The position numbers and the translations under genes are program-made. From Paracoccaceae bacterium (GTDB taxonomy: Bacteria > Pseudomonadota > Alphaproteobacteria > Rhodobacterales > Rhodobacteraceae): a stretch of DNA of 64,000 bases. The notes beneath the pieces are model-generated. The model made no database searches. It saw nothing but the letters and a program-made list of their open reading frames with translations, and had not been told where the DNA came from. Shown here one piece after another: positions 19,410 through 27,442 of the stretch; the first letter of the stretch is position 1; each line of letters starts with the position of its first letter. The stretch lies in the NCBI GenBank assembly GCA_022823605.1, contig JAJEHS010000006.1:531001-595000 (forward strand). The letters are read 5' to 3'.

Positions 19410-19874
19410 CTAATTCAGTTGATCGAAGGTAGGACCTCCGCCATCGGTTACCAGCGAAATATTCCTGAAACCGGCATTGTTTAGGGCTCCCATTACCTGC
19501 ATTATAATTTCATACCTAGCTTCCTTGTCACCTCTCAAGAAAATCTTGTCAGAGGTTCTTTCGGCCAATATGGATCTGAGTTTCGGTATCAGTTCGTTAT
19601 TGGAATATTCCGTCTTGTTGATTGATACTTGCCCTTCGGCAGTAATTGAAAGTGTTAGCGGTTCCTCTCCACTATCGCTCAGTGGCGTTGCTGCGGTTTC
19701 GGGCAGTTGAACCTGAACACCCACCGTCAACAGGGGTGCCGCCACGATGAAAATTATGAGTAATACCAGAACCACATCGACAAATGGGGTGACGTTTATT
19801 TCCGACATGGGTTTGTGGATGATGCTTTTTTGGCGACGGGAATGTCGTCCTGACTTGTTTATGGAAAGGGCCAT
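19410..19874 (-). CDS. tolR: Tol-Pal protein TolR (ExbD family)
   Basis: A 154-residue ExbD/TolR protein with a cytoplasmic N-terminus, a single membrane helix containing the proton-path aspartate (INVTPFVDVVLVLLIIFIV; the Asp follows PFV) and a periplasmic domain. With TolQ it forms the proton-driven motor that energises TolA. It starts 3 nt after the tolQ stop and ends 19 nt before tolA, so the three are clearly one operon. Confidence 0.95.
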   Translation of the reverse strand: MALSINKSGRHSRRQKSIIHKPMSEINVTPFVDVVLVLLIIFIVAAPLLTVGVQVQLPETAATPLSDSGEEPLTLSITAEGQVSINKTEYSNNELIPKLRSILAERTSDKIFLRGDKEARYEIIMQVMGALNNAGFRNISLVTDGGGPTFDQLN

Positions 19875-19877
19875 AAG

Positions 19878-20591
19878 CTATTCGTCACTCTGAACCATCT
19901 GTTCGATTTCTCTTGAAACTATGGTCGAAAACTCATCGGCAAAATCATCAAACCGGGCAGCAAGACTATTGGCCTTGGTAGACAGATTATTGTAGAATAC
20001 AACGGCCGGGATAGCTGCCAATAACCCCAAAGCGGTTGCAGCTAGGGCCTCACCTATCCCAGGTGCAATGACCGCAAGATTGGTATTTTCCTGAATTCCG
20101 ATTTCAGAAAACACATTCATTATGCCCCAAACCGTCCCGAACAGACCCACAAATGGTGCCGTTGACCCAACTGTTGCAAGAAAATCCAAACCTCGTGAAA
20201 GAGTATTGATCTCGTTGTTTACAGCATTGCTCATTGAACGGTCAATTCGTGAGGAAGCTCCTGAGATCAACACCCCTGATTTGCTGTGGGATTTTTCCCA
20301 TTCATCCATTGCTGCACAGAAAATCCGTTGCAAGGCACCAATTGGATTACCTTTTATTCTATCATAGAGTTCTTCAACGGATTCCTCGGACCAGAAAGCA
20401 TTTTCAAAGGATAGGGTCTGATTTCTCACTCTTCCAAAAAACAACAGTTTTTGGAAAATTATTGCCCAGCAAATTATTGATGCCAGGATAAGTAAAACCA
20501 TTACGCATTGAACCACGAATCCTGCCAGAAGGAAGAGATTCAACAAATTGAAATCCAAGCCTTCCGATGCTAAGATTAACTCCGTTTCCAT
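19878..20591 (-). CDS. tolQ: Tol-Pal protein TolQ (MotA/ExbB family)
   Basis: A 237-residue inner-membrane motor subunit with three hydrophobic segments: about 20-45, 135-160 (FLATVGSTAPFVGLFGTVWG) and 170-195 (PGIGEALAATALGLLAAIPAV). The conserved Thr/Pro-rich motifs of the proton channel are intact. It is the first gene of the tolQRA set, 177 bp downstream of ybgC. AGGG precedes the ATG by about 9 nt. Confidence 0.95.
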   Translation of the reverse strand: METELILASEGLDFNLLNLFLLAGFVVQCVMVLLILASIICWAIIFQKLLFFGRVRNQTLSFENAFWSEESVEELYDRIKGNPIGALQRIFCAAMDEWEKSHSKSGVLISGASSRIDRSMSNAVNNEINTLSRGLDFLATVGSTAPFVGLFGTVWGIMNVFSEIGIQENTNLAVIAPGIGEALAATALGLLAAIPAVVFYNNLSTKANSLAARFDDFADEFSTIVSREIEQMVQSDE

Positions 20592-20768
20592 AATTACTGC
20601 CCTAAATCATCCAGCCACCCTAAGTCAGGGGTCTTATTTTCATAATACTAGTAAAGATTAACCAAAATAACAATAACAATGAGGAAAATTCAATGTGGAT
20701 AAGTGTTGTAGAAGCATTTGTATCTTACATATTGTAGAAAATACATGAAATATGAACCTTCATATCCC

Positions 20769-21179
20769 TTACCCGTTTTGATTGGGTTCTGGCTTTAACC
20801 TCTTGAAAATCTCATTTGGCATCTTGATCAAATTTCCATTCAGATCTGTACAGGCCAAGGTAATTTTGGCTTCGAACAACCTTTTCAGCCTGACCAACAT
20901 GATCTGGTTCATTTCAATCCGAACAGGAGTAAGGTGGATAATTTCGGTTTTTACGGTAGCTAGATCATCGAATTTCAGAGGTGATATATAATCCGCAGAA
21001 ACCCTTCTGACTACAAAAACAATGCCATGGTGGTTCCTGAGTTCACTTTGGTTTATTCCACGGTCCCTCAGCATGTCGGAGCGGGCTCGTTCAATGAATC
21101 TCAAATAATTGGCGTAATAGACTATTCCAGCCAAATCAACATCTTCATAATAGACCCTGTAAGTGTCTTCATGTTTCAT
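20769..21179 (-). CDS. ybgC: Tol-Pal-associated acyl-CoA thioesterase YbgC
   Basis: A 136-residue hot-dog fold thioesterase. The catalytic aspartate is D15 in [16 protein letters not shown], the family signature, followed by [10 protein letters not shown]. YbgC hydrolyses short or medium acyl-CoA/ACP thioesters and is almost always found with tol-pal, though its role there is not settled. The start overlaps the ruvB stop by 11 nt, tying the ruv and tol groups together. Confidence 0.92.
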   Translation of the reverse strand: MKHEDTYRVYYEDVDLAGIVYYANYLRFIERARSDMLRDRGINQSELRNHHGIVFVVRRVSADYISPLKFDDLATVKTEIIHLTPVRIEMNQIMLVRLKRLFEAKITLACTDLNGNLIKMPNEIFKRLKPEPNQNG

Positions 21180-22206
21180 TGTTGGTACTGCTGAATAAGT
21201 CCTTGACGGTATTGGGAGGTTTTTTACCTAAATGCTTCCAGGCAAGGGATGTCAACATTCTCCCTCTGGGTGTCCTACTTATAAATCCAGCCTGCATAAG
21301 GTAGGGTTCGACGACATCTTCCACCGTATCCTTTACCTCGGACATTGCAGCTGATATGGTCTCAATTCCAACTGGTCCACCATCATAATGATCAGCAATT
21401 ATGGTCAGGTATTTCCGGTCAGTGGAATCAAGCCCTTCATGGTCTACCCCCAGCCTGTCCAGGGCCTTGGTGGCAATTTCATCGCTGATCATACCTTTGT
21501 TTTCAACTATGGCGAAGTCAATCACCCGGCTTAAAAGCCGATTGGCCACACGGGGTGTTCCTCTTGATCTCCTGGCAATTTCCATGGCCCCCGATACTTC
21601 AATGTCTATGTTCAGAACTTGGGCCGACCTGGTTACGATTTTCAACAACTCTTCCGCTGTATAAAATTCCAGTCTCATGTGGATTCCAAAACGATCCCGG
21701 AGTGGAGTTGTCAATAAACCGAGTCGAGTGGTGGCTCCAATCAAGGTAAATTGGTTCAAGTCTATTCGAACTGATCGTGCGGCAGGTCCCGACCCGACAA
21801 CCAGATCCAGTGCAAAATCCTCCATGGCCGGGTAGAGGATTTCCTCAACTATGGGATGCAGCCTGTGGATTTCATCAATAAAAAGGACATCGTGAGAATC
21901 CAGCTTGGTCAATATGGCAGCTAGATCACCGGCCTTGGCCAGAACTGGGCCAGAAGTCATGGAAAAGTTAACATCCATTTCCCTGGCAATTATTTGGGCC
22001 AATGTGGTTTTACCCAAACCAGGAGGACCATAAAAAAGGGTATGAGCCATAGGTTTTGATTGGAGGGTAGCACTTTTGATAAAAACGCCGAGATTACTTC
22101 TCAGCTCCTCATGGCCAATAAAATCCTTGAGGTTTCTTGGTCTCAGTGCATGATCCTTATCAGTCGGAATATTTTCCGGTGTAATTGCGGATGTAGTTTC
22201 AGCCAT
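21169..22206 (-). CDS. ruvB: Holliday junction helicase motor RuvB
   Basis: A 345-residue AAA+ ATPase that drives branch migration of Holliday junctions with RuvA. Walker A GPPGLGKT is at 60-67, Walker B DEIH at 111-114, and the sensor region [20 protein letters not shown] is intact. The C-terminal winged-helix DNA-binding domain ends in RTPRGRMLT. It is 15 nt downstream of ruvA. Confidence 0.97.
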   Translation of the reverse strand: MAETTSAITPENIPTDKDHALRPRNLKDFIGHEELRSNLGVFIKSATLQSKPMAHTLFYGPPGLGKTTLAQIIAREMDVNFSMTSGPVLAKAGDLAAILTKLDSHDVLFIDEIHRLHPIVEEILYPAMEDFALDLVVGSGPAARSVRIDLNQFTLIGATTRLGLLTTPLRDRFGIHMRLEFYTAEELLKIVTRSAQVLNIDIEVSGAMEIARRSRGTPRVANRLLSRVIDFAIVENKGMISDEIATKALDRLGVDHEGLDSTDRKYLTIIADHYDGGPVGIETISAAMSEVKDTVEDVVEPYLMQAGFISRTPRGRMLTSLAWKHLGKKPPNTVKDLFSSTNNET

Positions 22207-22221
22207 ATATCAGTTTGTATA

Positions 22222-22878
22222 TTAAAGTGAGGACAATCGCTGCAAGGATTCTTTGATCAAACTTTCAGTTGTCAGTTCATCCGACTCCAGAATAATTTGT
22301 GTGAGTACACCTGCTGCAACACTCTCCGAATAACCCAGTTTAACCAGGGCCGAAAGGGCTTCGGTCCTTATTTGTACCTCCCTATTGAATTTCTTTGACT
22401 CCTTGCTTTCAATATTTTTTCCCGATTGGGTACTTGTGGTTTGTGAATCAACACTTTCACCGCCCAAAATCAACAATTTACTAATCTTGGGCTTTAGTTC
22501 CAGTACAATTCTCTGAGCTATTTTGGGTCCTATGGTGGGTGCGGATTTGAACGGTTGCCAATCATCCATCGAAATAGCCCTTATAGAAGCAGTTACTCCG
22601 ATGGTATCAACAATGGAAAGTGCACCTTTCATTCCGACACCTTGGACCGTCAACAATTCCCTATAAAACGATCTCTCATTAAGATTTTTGAATCCAGTCA
22701 ACTGTAGTAGGTCCTGTCTAACCAGAAGGTCTGTAAACAAGGTAATTTGTTCTCCTGATGACGGTAATGAATTCAAGGTGTTTGTGGAGCAGTACACCTC
22801 GTAACCTACCCCATTTACATCCAAAAGGACAAAGTCGCTGCCGATAAAATCAATGATTCCAGAAATCTTGCCTATCAC
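22222..22878 (-). CDS. ruvA: Holliday junction binding protein RuvA
   Basis: A 218-residue protein that forms the tetramer clamping the four-way junction. It has an OB-fold at 1-63 (MIGKISGIIDFIGSD), helix-hairpin-helix motifs at about 70-140 (VQGVGMKGALSIV and APTIGPKIAQRIVLELK), an acidic/serine-rich linker and a C-terminal RuvB-binding domain (about 165-218, EALSALVKLGYSES). The start codon is GTG, 12 nt after the ruvC stop. Confidence 0.95.
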   Translation of the reverse strand: MIGKISGIIDFIGSDFVLLDVNGVGYEVYCSTNTLNSLPSSGEQITLFTDLLVRQDLLQLTGFKNLNERSFYRELLTVQGVGMKGALSIVDTIGVTASIRAISMDDWQPFKSAPTIGPKIAQRIVLELKPKISKLLILGGESVDSQTTSTQSGKNIESKESKKFNREVQIRTEALSALVKLGYSESVAAGVLTQIILESDELTTESLIKESLQRLSSL

Positions 22879-22890
22879 TTGTTCAACCTT

Positions 22891-23382
22891 CTAATTGCAT
22901 GGCATTTCAATATTGATCTGGGACGACAGCAATGAATGAGTCAAGGCAATGGCCAAGGCATCTGTACTATCATGTCCCTTATTCTGAAACCCTTTCAATT
23001 GGACCCGTATCATGTACTCGACCTGGTCTTTGGTGGCATGTCCTAATCCCACAACGGCATTTTTTATTGTGTTCGGGGCATATTGACTCACTTCCAGACC
23101 TGCTTTGGAGGGTGCCAACAATGCCATGGCGCCTGCATAACCAAGTTTCAGGGAATTGGCCCCATCCTTGTTGACAAACGTTTTTTCTACTGCGGCAGTT
23201 TCGGGTTTGAAATCCTCGATGACATCCGTCAGTTTAGTAAAAATAGTCAGCAATCTCTTGGAAATGTCAGTTTCCCTGGGAGCAATCACCCCACAATCAA
23301 TGTAGGTGTAATTTTGCCCTCTTGCCTCAATTATACCCCAGCCAGTTTTGGTTAATCCGGGATCAATACCGATAATTTTCAC
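22891..23382 (-). CDS. ruvC: Holliday junction resolvase RuvC
   Basis: A 163-residue RNase H-fold endonuclease that cuts junctions processed by RuvAB. The metal-binding acidic residues are visible: D7 (GIDPGL), E66 (AVEKTFV), and D138/D141 in GHDSTDALAIA. It is the first gene of the ruvCAB-ybgC-tol run and is divergent from the cupin gene across 169 bp, where the promoter should lie. Confidence 0.95.
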   Translation of the reverse strand: MKIIGIDPGLTKTGWGIIEARGQNYTYIDCGVIAPRETDISKRLLTIFTKLTDVIEDFKPETAAVEKTFVNKDGANSLKLGYAGAMALLAPSKAGLEVSQYAPNTIKNAVVGLGHATKDQVEYMIRVQLKGFQNKGHDSTDALAIALTHSLLSSQINIEMPCN

Positions 23383-23551
23383 TAATATTCCTAAATAAAG
23401 AATTCTTTTTGGTGATAATATATTAAAAGAAAAATTATGGTTGTTAGGATTTCTGAGTTAAATTCAAGCTCAAAAAGCATGACAGTTTTGAGAAATCGCT
23501 AATTGGCTGATTGTTTAACATCAGGTATTTTGCTAGAAATAGAGGCATCAA

Positions 23552-23845
23552 ATGCAAACATATGAGAAGCTTGCCACAAGTATCCCTCAAATCAGGAATT
23601 CAAAAATAAATGTTACCGAATGGCAATTCAAGCCTGGGGAATCTACTGGGTTCCATGTTCATGAGTATGATTATATCGTTGTACCCTTGGTTTCTGGTGA
23701 ATTGACCGCCATCCATTCTGATGATTCAACAACCATTCAGGTACTCGAGGCAGGTAAATCCTACTTCAGACAGAAAGGGGTGGAACATAATATTCTGAAC
23801 TCCAATTCTTTTGATTTCTCCTTCGTTGAAATCGAGTTGCTGTAA
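23552..23845 (+). CDS. Small cupin-domain protein
   Basis: A 97-residue single-domain cupin. The metal-binding motif 1 is readable as TGFHVHEYDYIVVPLVSGE (two histidines and a later Glu), and motif 2 as KGVEHNILN. Such small cupins are metal-dependent enzymes or binding proteins of varied function, and the substrate is unknown. The 74-bp spacing to the following peptidase gene in the same direction allows co-transcription. Confidence 0.75.
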   Translation: MQTYEKLATSIPQIRNSKINVTEWQFKPGESTGFHVHEYDYIVVPLVSGELTAIHSDDSTTIQVLEAGKSYFRQKGVEHNILNSNSFDFSFVEIELL

Positions 23846-23919
23846 CTATTGCATGATGTAATCACGCTGGCCATCAAATCCACCTATCGAGTTTATATAC
23901 AATCTGTCGGTTCCTAAAA

Positions 23920-24921
23920 TTGCAACCCGGACGAAGAAATTCCATTACCGATGTCACAGGTTTTTTGGTGGGGAATTCCACCGATAACCACATTAAATCA
24001 GGTGTCACCGTATTCCTGGGAGAAAAACCCTTTGTTGCAGCTGTACACGTAATGGGAGGAGCACCGGGAACACGGGAAACCGATTTACTGGCACCCGACA
24101 GGTTGGTAAAAAAAGTCGATTGCCTCGTACTTTCTGGTGGTTCCGCCTTCGGTTTGGACGCCGCATCAGGAATTGGTGACTTGTTGTCTCAAAAAGGGTG
24201 CGGTTTTCCAGTTGGAGATGTCAGAGTCCCGATTATTCCCAGTGCCATTTTATTTGACCTGTTGAATGGTGGGCAGAAGAACTGGACTAAAAACCCTTAT
24301 GGCAATCTAGGTCAAGAAGCCCTTTCCTATGCCGGCAAGGATTTCCAGATCGGCAGTGTTGGTGCCGGAACTGGAGCAACAACCAATAACTTGAAAGGAG
24401 GCCTTGGTACTGCATCAATCAAATTGGAATCGGGTTATACCGTTGGAGCTTTGATGGCTGTCAATTCACTTGGGACAACTACCCAGTACGATGAAAAGTC
24501 ATTCTGGGCTGCATTTTGGGAATTTGGTGATGAATTTGGAGGTTTGGGTGCTACCAATGTTATCAAGCCTGATTGGACTCCAGCTTTTCCAGGAGATATT
24601 TCTGAAGATTTCGGGAATACAACTATCGGTATTGTGGCAACTGATGCCAAGCTGGACCAAGCCCAATTGACAAGAATAGCTGTCGCCGCACATGATGGAA
24701 TTGCAAGGGCAATCGTTCCATCGCATACAATTTATGATGGTGACCTGATTTTTGCAGCATCAAGTGGAACCCGGGAGGTTACAGATCCCGATAATGTTGT
24801 TTTCGAACTCAGTGATGCCGCTGCCAGAACGGTATCCAGGGCAATAGCCCGGGGTGTATATCATGCTTCCCCAGCCGAGAACGATACCTTGCCTACCTGG
24901 AATGACAAGTTTCAGGGTTGA
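23920..24921 (+). CDS. P1-family (DmpA/NylC-type) aminopeptidase, N-terminal nucleophile hydrolase
   Basis: A 333-residue protein of the L-aminopeptidase/D-esterase family. These are made as one chain that self-cleaves to expose a catalytic residue. The candidate site is N233-T234 in GNTTIGIVATDAK, at the same place as the Asn-Thr cleavage of NylC. LSGGSAFGLDAASGI and GAGTGATTNN are further family signatures. The start must be TTG at 23920, because a stop lies just upstream and the first ATG is well inside the domain. Family substrates range from small peptides to amide oligomers; the one here is unknown. Confidence 0.87.
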   Translation: MQPGRRNSITDVTGFLVGNSTDNHIKSGVTVFLGEKPFVAAVHVMGGAPGTRETDLLAPDRLVKKVDCLVLSGGSAFGLDAASGIGDLLSQKGCGFPVGDVRVPIIPSAILFDLLNGGQKNWTKNPYGNLGQEALSYAGKDFQIGSVGAGTGATTNNLKGGLGTASIKLESGYTVGALMAVNSLGTTTQYDEKSFWAAFWEFGDEFGGLGATNVIKPDWTPAFPGDISEDFGNTTIGIVATDAKLDQAQLTRIAVAAHDGIARAIVPSHTIYDGDLIFAASSGTREVTDPDNVVFELSDAAARTVSRAIARGVYHASPAENDTLPTWNDKFQG

Positions 24922-24944
24922 TTTCCTAACCGGCAATTGAGGAA

Positions 24945-25325
24945 TTACAGTTTTCCTTCTGCTTCCAAAATCTTTCTTGCCGACCGGAAGCATTCCAGTG
25001 CCTGAGGGACACCACAATAGATTCCGATTATATGAATCGTGGCTTTTACTTCATCAACCGAGACGCCATTATTCAGTGCTCCCCTGAGGTGTATTTCCCA
25101 TTCAGTCATTTTTCCCAAGGCCCCGATCATGGATAAATTCATCAGGCTTCGGGTTTTTGGATCAATGGTTTCATCACCCCAGCCAAATCCCCAGCACCAG
25201 GCTGTCATTGCCTTTTGAAACGGAAGATTGAAATCATCTGCTTGCTGCAGATTCCTGTTTACATACTCCTCGCCCAAGGTATTCCTCCTTGCGGCAAGGC
25301 CTTTTTCAAATAAATCCTTATCCAT
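24945..25325 (-). CDS. Carboxymuconolactone decarboxylase family protein
   Basis: A 126-residue all-helical CMD-family protein, similar in length and pattern to PcaC: WCWGFGWGDETIDPKTRSLMNL, then HLRGALNNGVSVDEVKATI. PcaC acts in protocatechuate breakdown, but many family members are of unknown role, and no other pca genes are near. I start it at ATG 25325, which has AGGTG upstream, rather than GTG 25331. It lies 82 bp downstream of the Rieske gene in the same direction, so it may act on a product of that enzyme. Confidence 0.8.
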   Translation of the reverse strand: MDKDLFEKGLAARRNTLGEEYVNRNLQQADDFNLPFQKAMTAWCWGFGWGDETIDPKTRSLMNLSMIGALGKMTEWEIHLRGALNNGVSVDEVKATIHIIGIYCGVPQALECFRSARKILEAEGKL

Positions 25326-25407
25326 AATCACACCTGTAATTAAACCTGTAATATTAAATCAATCATTTGCTGTCTGAATACCAATTTGACTTAATGTATC
25401 AAATTGG

Positions 25408-26496
25408 TCAAAGCTCAATAGCTTCCCTGAACCATCTGTGAAGATGCATTATCGAGTGTTCTGAGTTTACACCACAAGCGGGATCAACAACCAGGGGGCC
25501 TGGTTTGTAACCTCTGCTTTTCAATCCCCTGCCAACACTTTCAACCAGCCTTATATCTTCAGCTACTGTGGTTGCCCTATCCTGTACGGCCAGTTTGTCA
25601 ATCACTTCATCAAATTCTCCATTTATGGAAAACCATCCTCGCCAAACAGTGCAGTGATCAGCATCATGCGGTCGCCAGTGATAGGTATTCAGCATGTTGC
25701 CCGGATAGACTTGAAAAGCAAACATTGGCCACAAAAGGAAAGTGGTGTAATCTGTGGCATGTGGGATGGATAAATCCACATCATAAGTCATGGCTTCAAA
25801 TTTATTCATCTGGGTTGTATGTCTGAGACAATATCCTTGAGGCTGTATATCATAGGTCGAGGGATCTATCACCCCTTCCGAGAAAGCCTTGTGGTTGATT
25901 TGGCAATGATAACATTCCGAATGATTTTCGACCGAGGTTTTCCAATTGCATTTCTCGGGTATTTCAATCCACTGCATTGGTTTGAGGAGGGGTAGGTCGG
26001 GAACATATTCTGCGAGGGATTCCCTGACACCTGGAAACCATTCATCCATGCCAGAGGCATTTGCATCAAAATTAACAAAAATAAATCCATGAAAATTTTC
26101 GGTCTTGACCTGTTGAAGTTTTATCCCATCCCTATCAAGATTTTGTACAGCATTCAGATTGGGACCTGATCTGAGTTTCCCTTCCAATTCATAAGTCCAG
26201 GAATGATAAGGACAAATGATTAGCCGGCAATTGCCTTTGCTCTTGACCAATTGATGGGCACGGTGCTGACATACATTGTAAAAGGTTCTTTCCTGACCAT
26301 TCTTCCCCCGAATAACAAACAGGTTTTCGCCGCAAAGTTCAAAGGCATAGTAATCGCCTTCATTGGGAATTTCGCTTTCATGACAGGCAAACAACCAGGT
26401 TTTGCTCTGAAGGCTGGACCTTTCCTTCTCGAACAAATCAGGGCTTGTGTAGTATTTGGCCTCAAGGGCAAAATGTAAGTCAGTATTCGAGTTCAT
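25408..26496 (-). CDS. Rieske-type aromatic/amine oxygenase, large subunit
   Basis: A 362-residue ring-hydroxylating-type oxygenase alpha subunit. The Rieske cluster ligands are C76, H78, C95 and H98 (CQHRAH, CPYHSW); mononuclear iron ligands H197 and H202 sit in NHSECYHCQINH. Relatives include GbcA, Stc2 and carnitine/choline monooxygenases, which demethylate or hydroxylate quaternary amines. I chose ATG 26496 because GAGG sits 6 nt before it; the upstream ATG (26511) lacks a site. The gene overlaps rpiR by 17 nt. The neighbouring dimethylglycine dehydrogenase-like enzyme favours an N-methylated substrate, but no reductase gene is adjacent. Confidence 0.87.
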   Translation of the reverse strand: MNSNTDLHFALEAKYYTSPDLFEKERSSLQSKTWLFACHESEIPNEGDYYAFELCGENLFVIRGKNGQERTFYNVCQHRAHQLVKSKGNCRLIICPYHSWTYELEGKLRSGPNLNAVQNLDRDGIKLQQVKTENFHGFIFVNFDANASGMDEWFPGVRESLAEYVPDLPLLKPMQWIEIPEKCNWKTSVENHSECYHCQINHKAFSEGVIDPSTYDIQPQGYCLRHTTQMNKFEAMTYDVDLSIPHATDYTTFLLWPMFAFQVYPGNMLNTYHWRPHDADHCTVWRGWFSINGEFDEVIDKLAVQDRATTVAEDIRLVESVGRGLKSRGYKPGPLVVDPACGVNSEHSIMHLHRWFREAIEL

Positions 26497-27376
26497 TGGC
26501 TTCCTCAACATATATTCCGAAAGTATGTCTTCGAATGTGCATTTTTCTCAAATCCACAATCACCTCATTTCCTATTTCAGAAATCAAATAACCCAAAAGG
26601 AGTTCAAATAATGCTGTAATTGGTACCATAGAAGGAAAAAAATGGGGTGAAGTTGTTGGAATGACAAATCTGGTTCTTGCCTTTGCCATGATCGGGCAAG
26701 CAGGTGAATTTGAAATGGTGATAATGGGAATGTCCAAAGAATCAGCAAAATTAACTGCCTCGATGACTTCCCTTCGATAGGGTTTGAAGGTCATGGCAAT
26801 CAGGATGTCTTTCTTCGTCCCTCTCCCCAACACGTCTATGGGCAGGTCTCCCCCAGAAGGCAGAGAAGTAAAACCAGGGGCAATCATGTCAGCCAGATAG
26901 ACAAAGTTATTTGCCACCGAGTTGGCAACTCCAACACCCAAAACATAGCGGGTTTCCGCTTGTAGAATATCCTTGGCCGCAGCACGAATCTTATCATGCA
27001 TATCAGGCGAATCCAAAACCCCTAGATCAGAAACCGATTTCCAGTTGGAAACAGATGATAAGGCAAAGCCCTTTCCTACTTGCAGATTCATCTCACTCCC
27101 AGTCGACATGAGAGAATTGTTTTCTTCTGGTCTGTATTTGGGACGAAAAACTTCGCGAAACTCTGCAAAGGTCGAAAATCCAATTACCTTGGCAAACCTT
27201 ACCATGGTGCTGTGGTTGACCTTAGCCAAACTTGCCAAATGACGGATGGACAAAAATCCAACCACATGATGATTTTCCAATACGAATCTGGCCACTTTCT
27301 TCAATTCCGGTGAGAATTTGTCACCTGTTGATTGAATTTCGGCCAGCAAATCGTTTAATTCTTTAATTTCATCCAT
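26480..27376 (-). CDS. MurR/RpiR-family transcriptional regulator
   Basis: A 298-residue regulator with an N-terminal helix-turn-helix domain (about 1-78, including VNHSTMVRFAKVIGFSTFAEFR) and a C-terminal SIS domain (about 125-270, LGVGVANSVANNFVYLAD and GTKKDILIAMTFKPYRREV). The SIS domain normally senses a phosphosugar. Here the gene is coupled to a Rieske oxygenase and divergent, over 66 bp, from a dimethylglycine dehydrogenase-like gene, so it probably controls both. The ribosome site AGGAAAAG precedes the ATG. Confidence 0.9.
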   Translation of the reverse strand: MDEIKELNDLLAEIQSTGDKFSPELKKVARFVLENHHVVGFLSIRHLASLAKVNHSTMVRFAKVIGFSTFAEFREVFRPKYRPEENNSLMSTGSEMNLQVGKGFALSSVSNWKSVSDLGVLDSPDMHDKIRAAAKDILQAETRYVLGVGVANSVANNFVYLADMIAPGFTSLPSGGDLPIDVLGRGTKKDILIAMTFKPYRREVIEAVNFADSLDIPIITISNSPACPIMAKARTRFVIPTTSPHFFPSMVPITALFELLLGYLISEIGNEVIVDLRKMHIRRHTFGIYVEEANELEY

Positions 27377-27442
27377 TTGTTTCTTTTCCTGAATAAAATA
27401 TTACAAATGTAATTTTATTGGTCAATTATTTTCGAGTCTGAT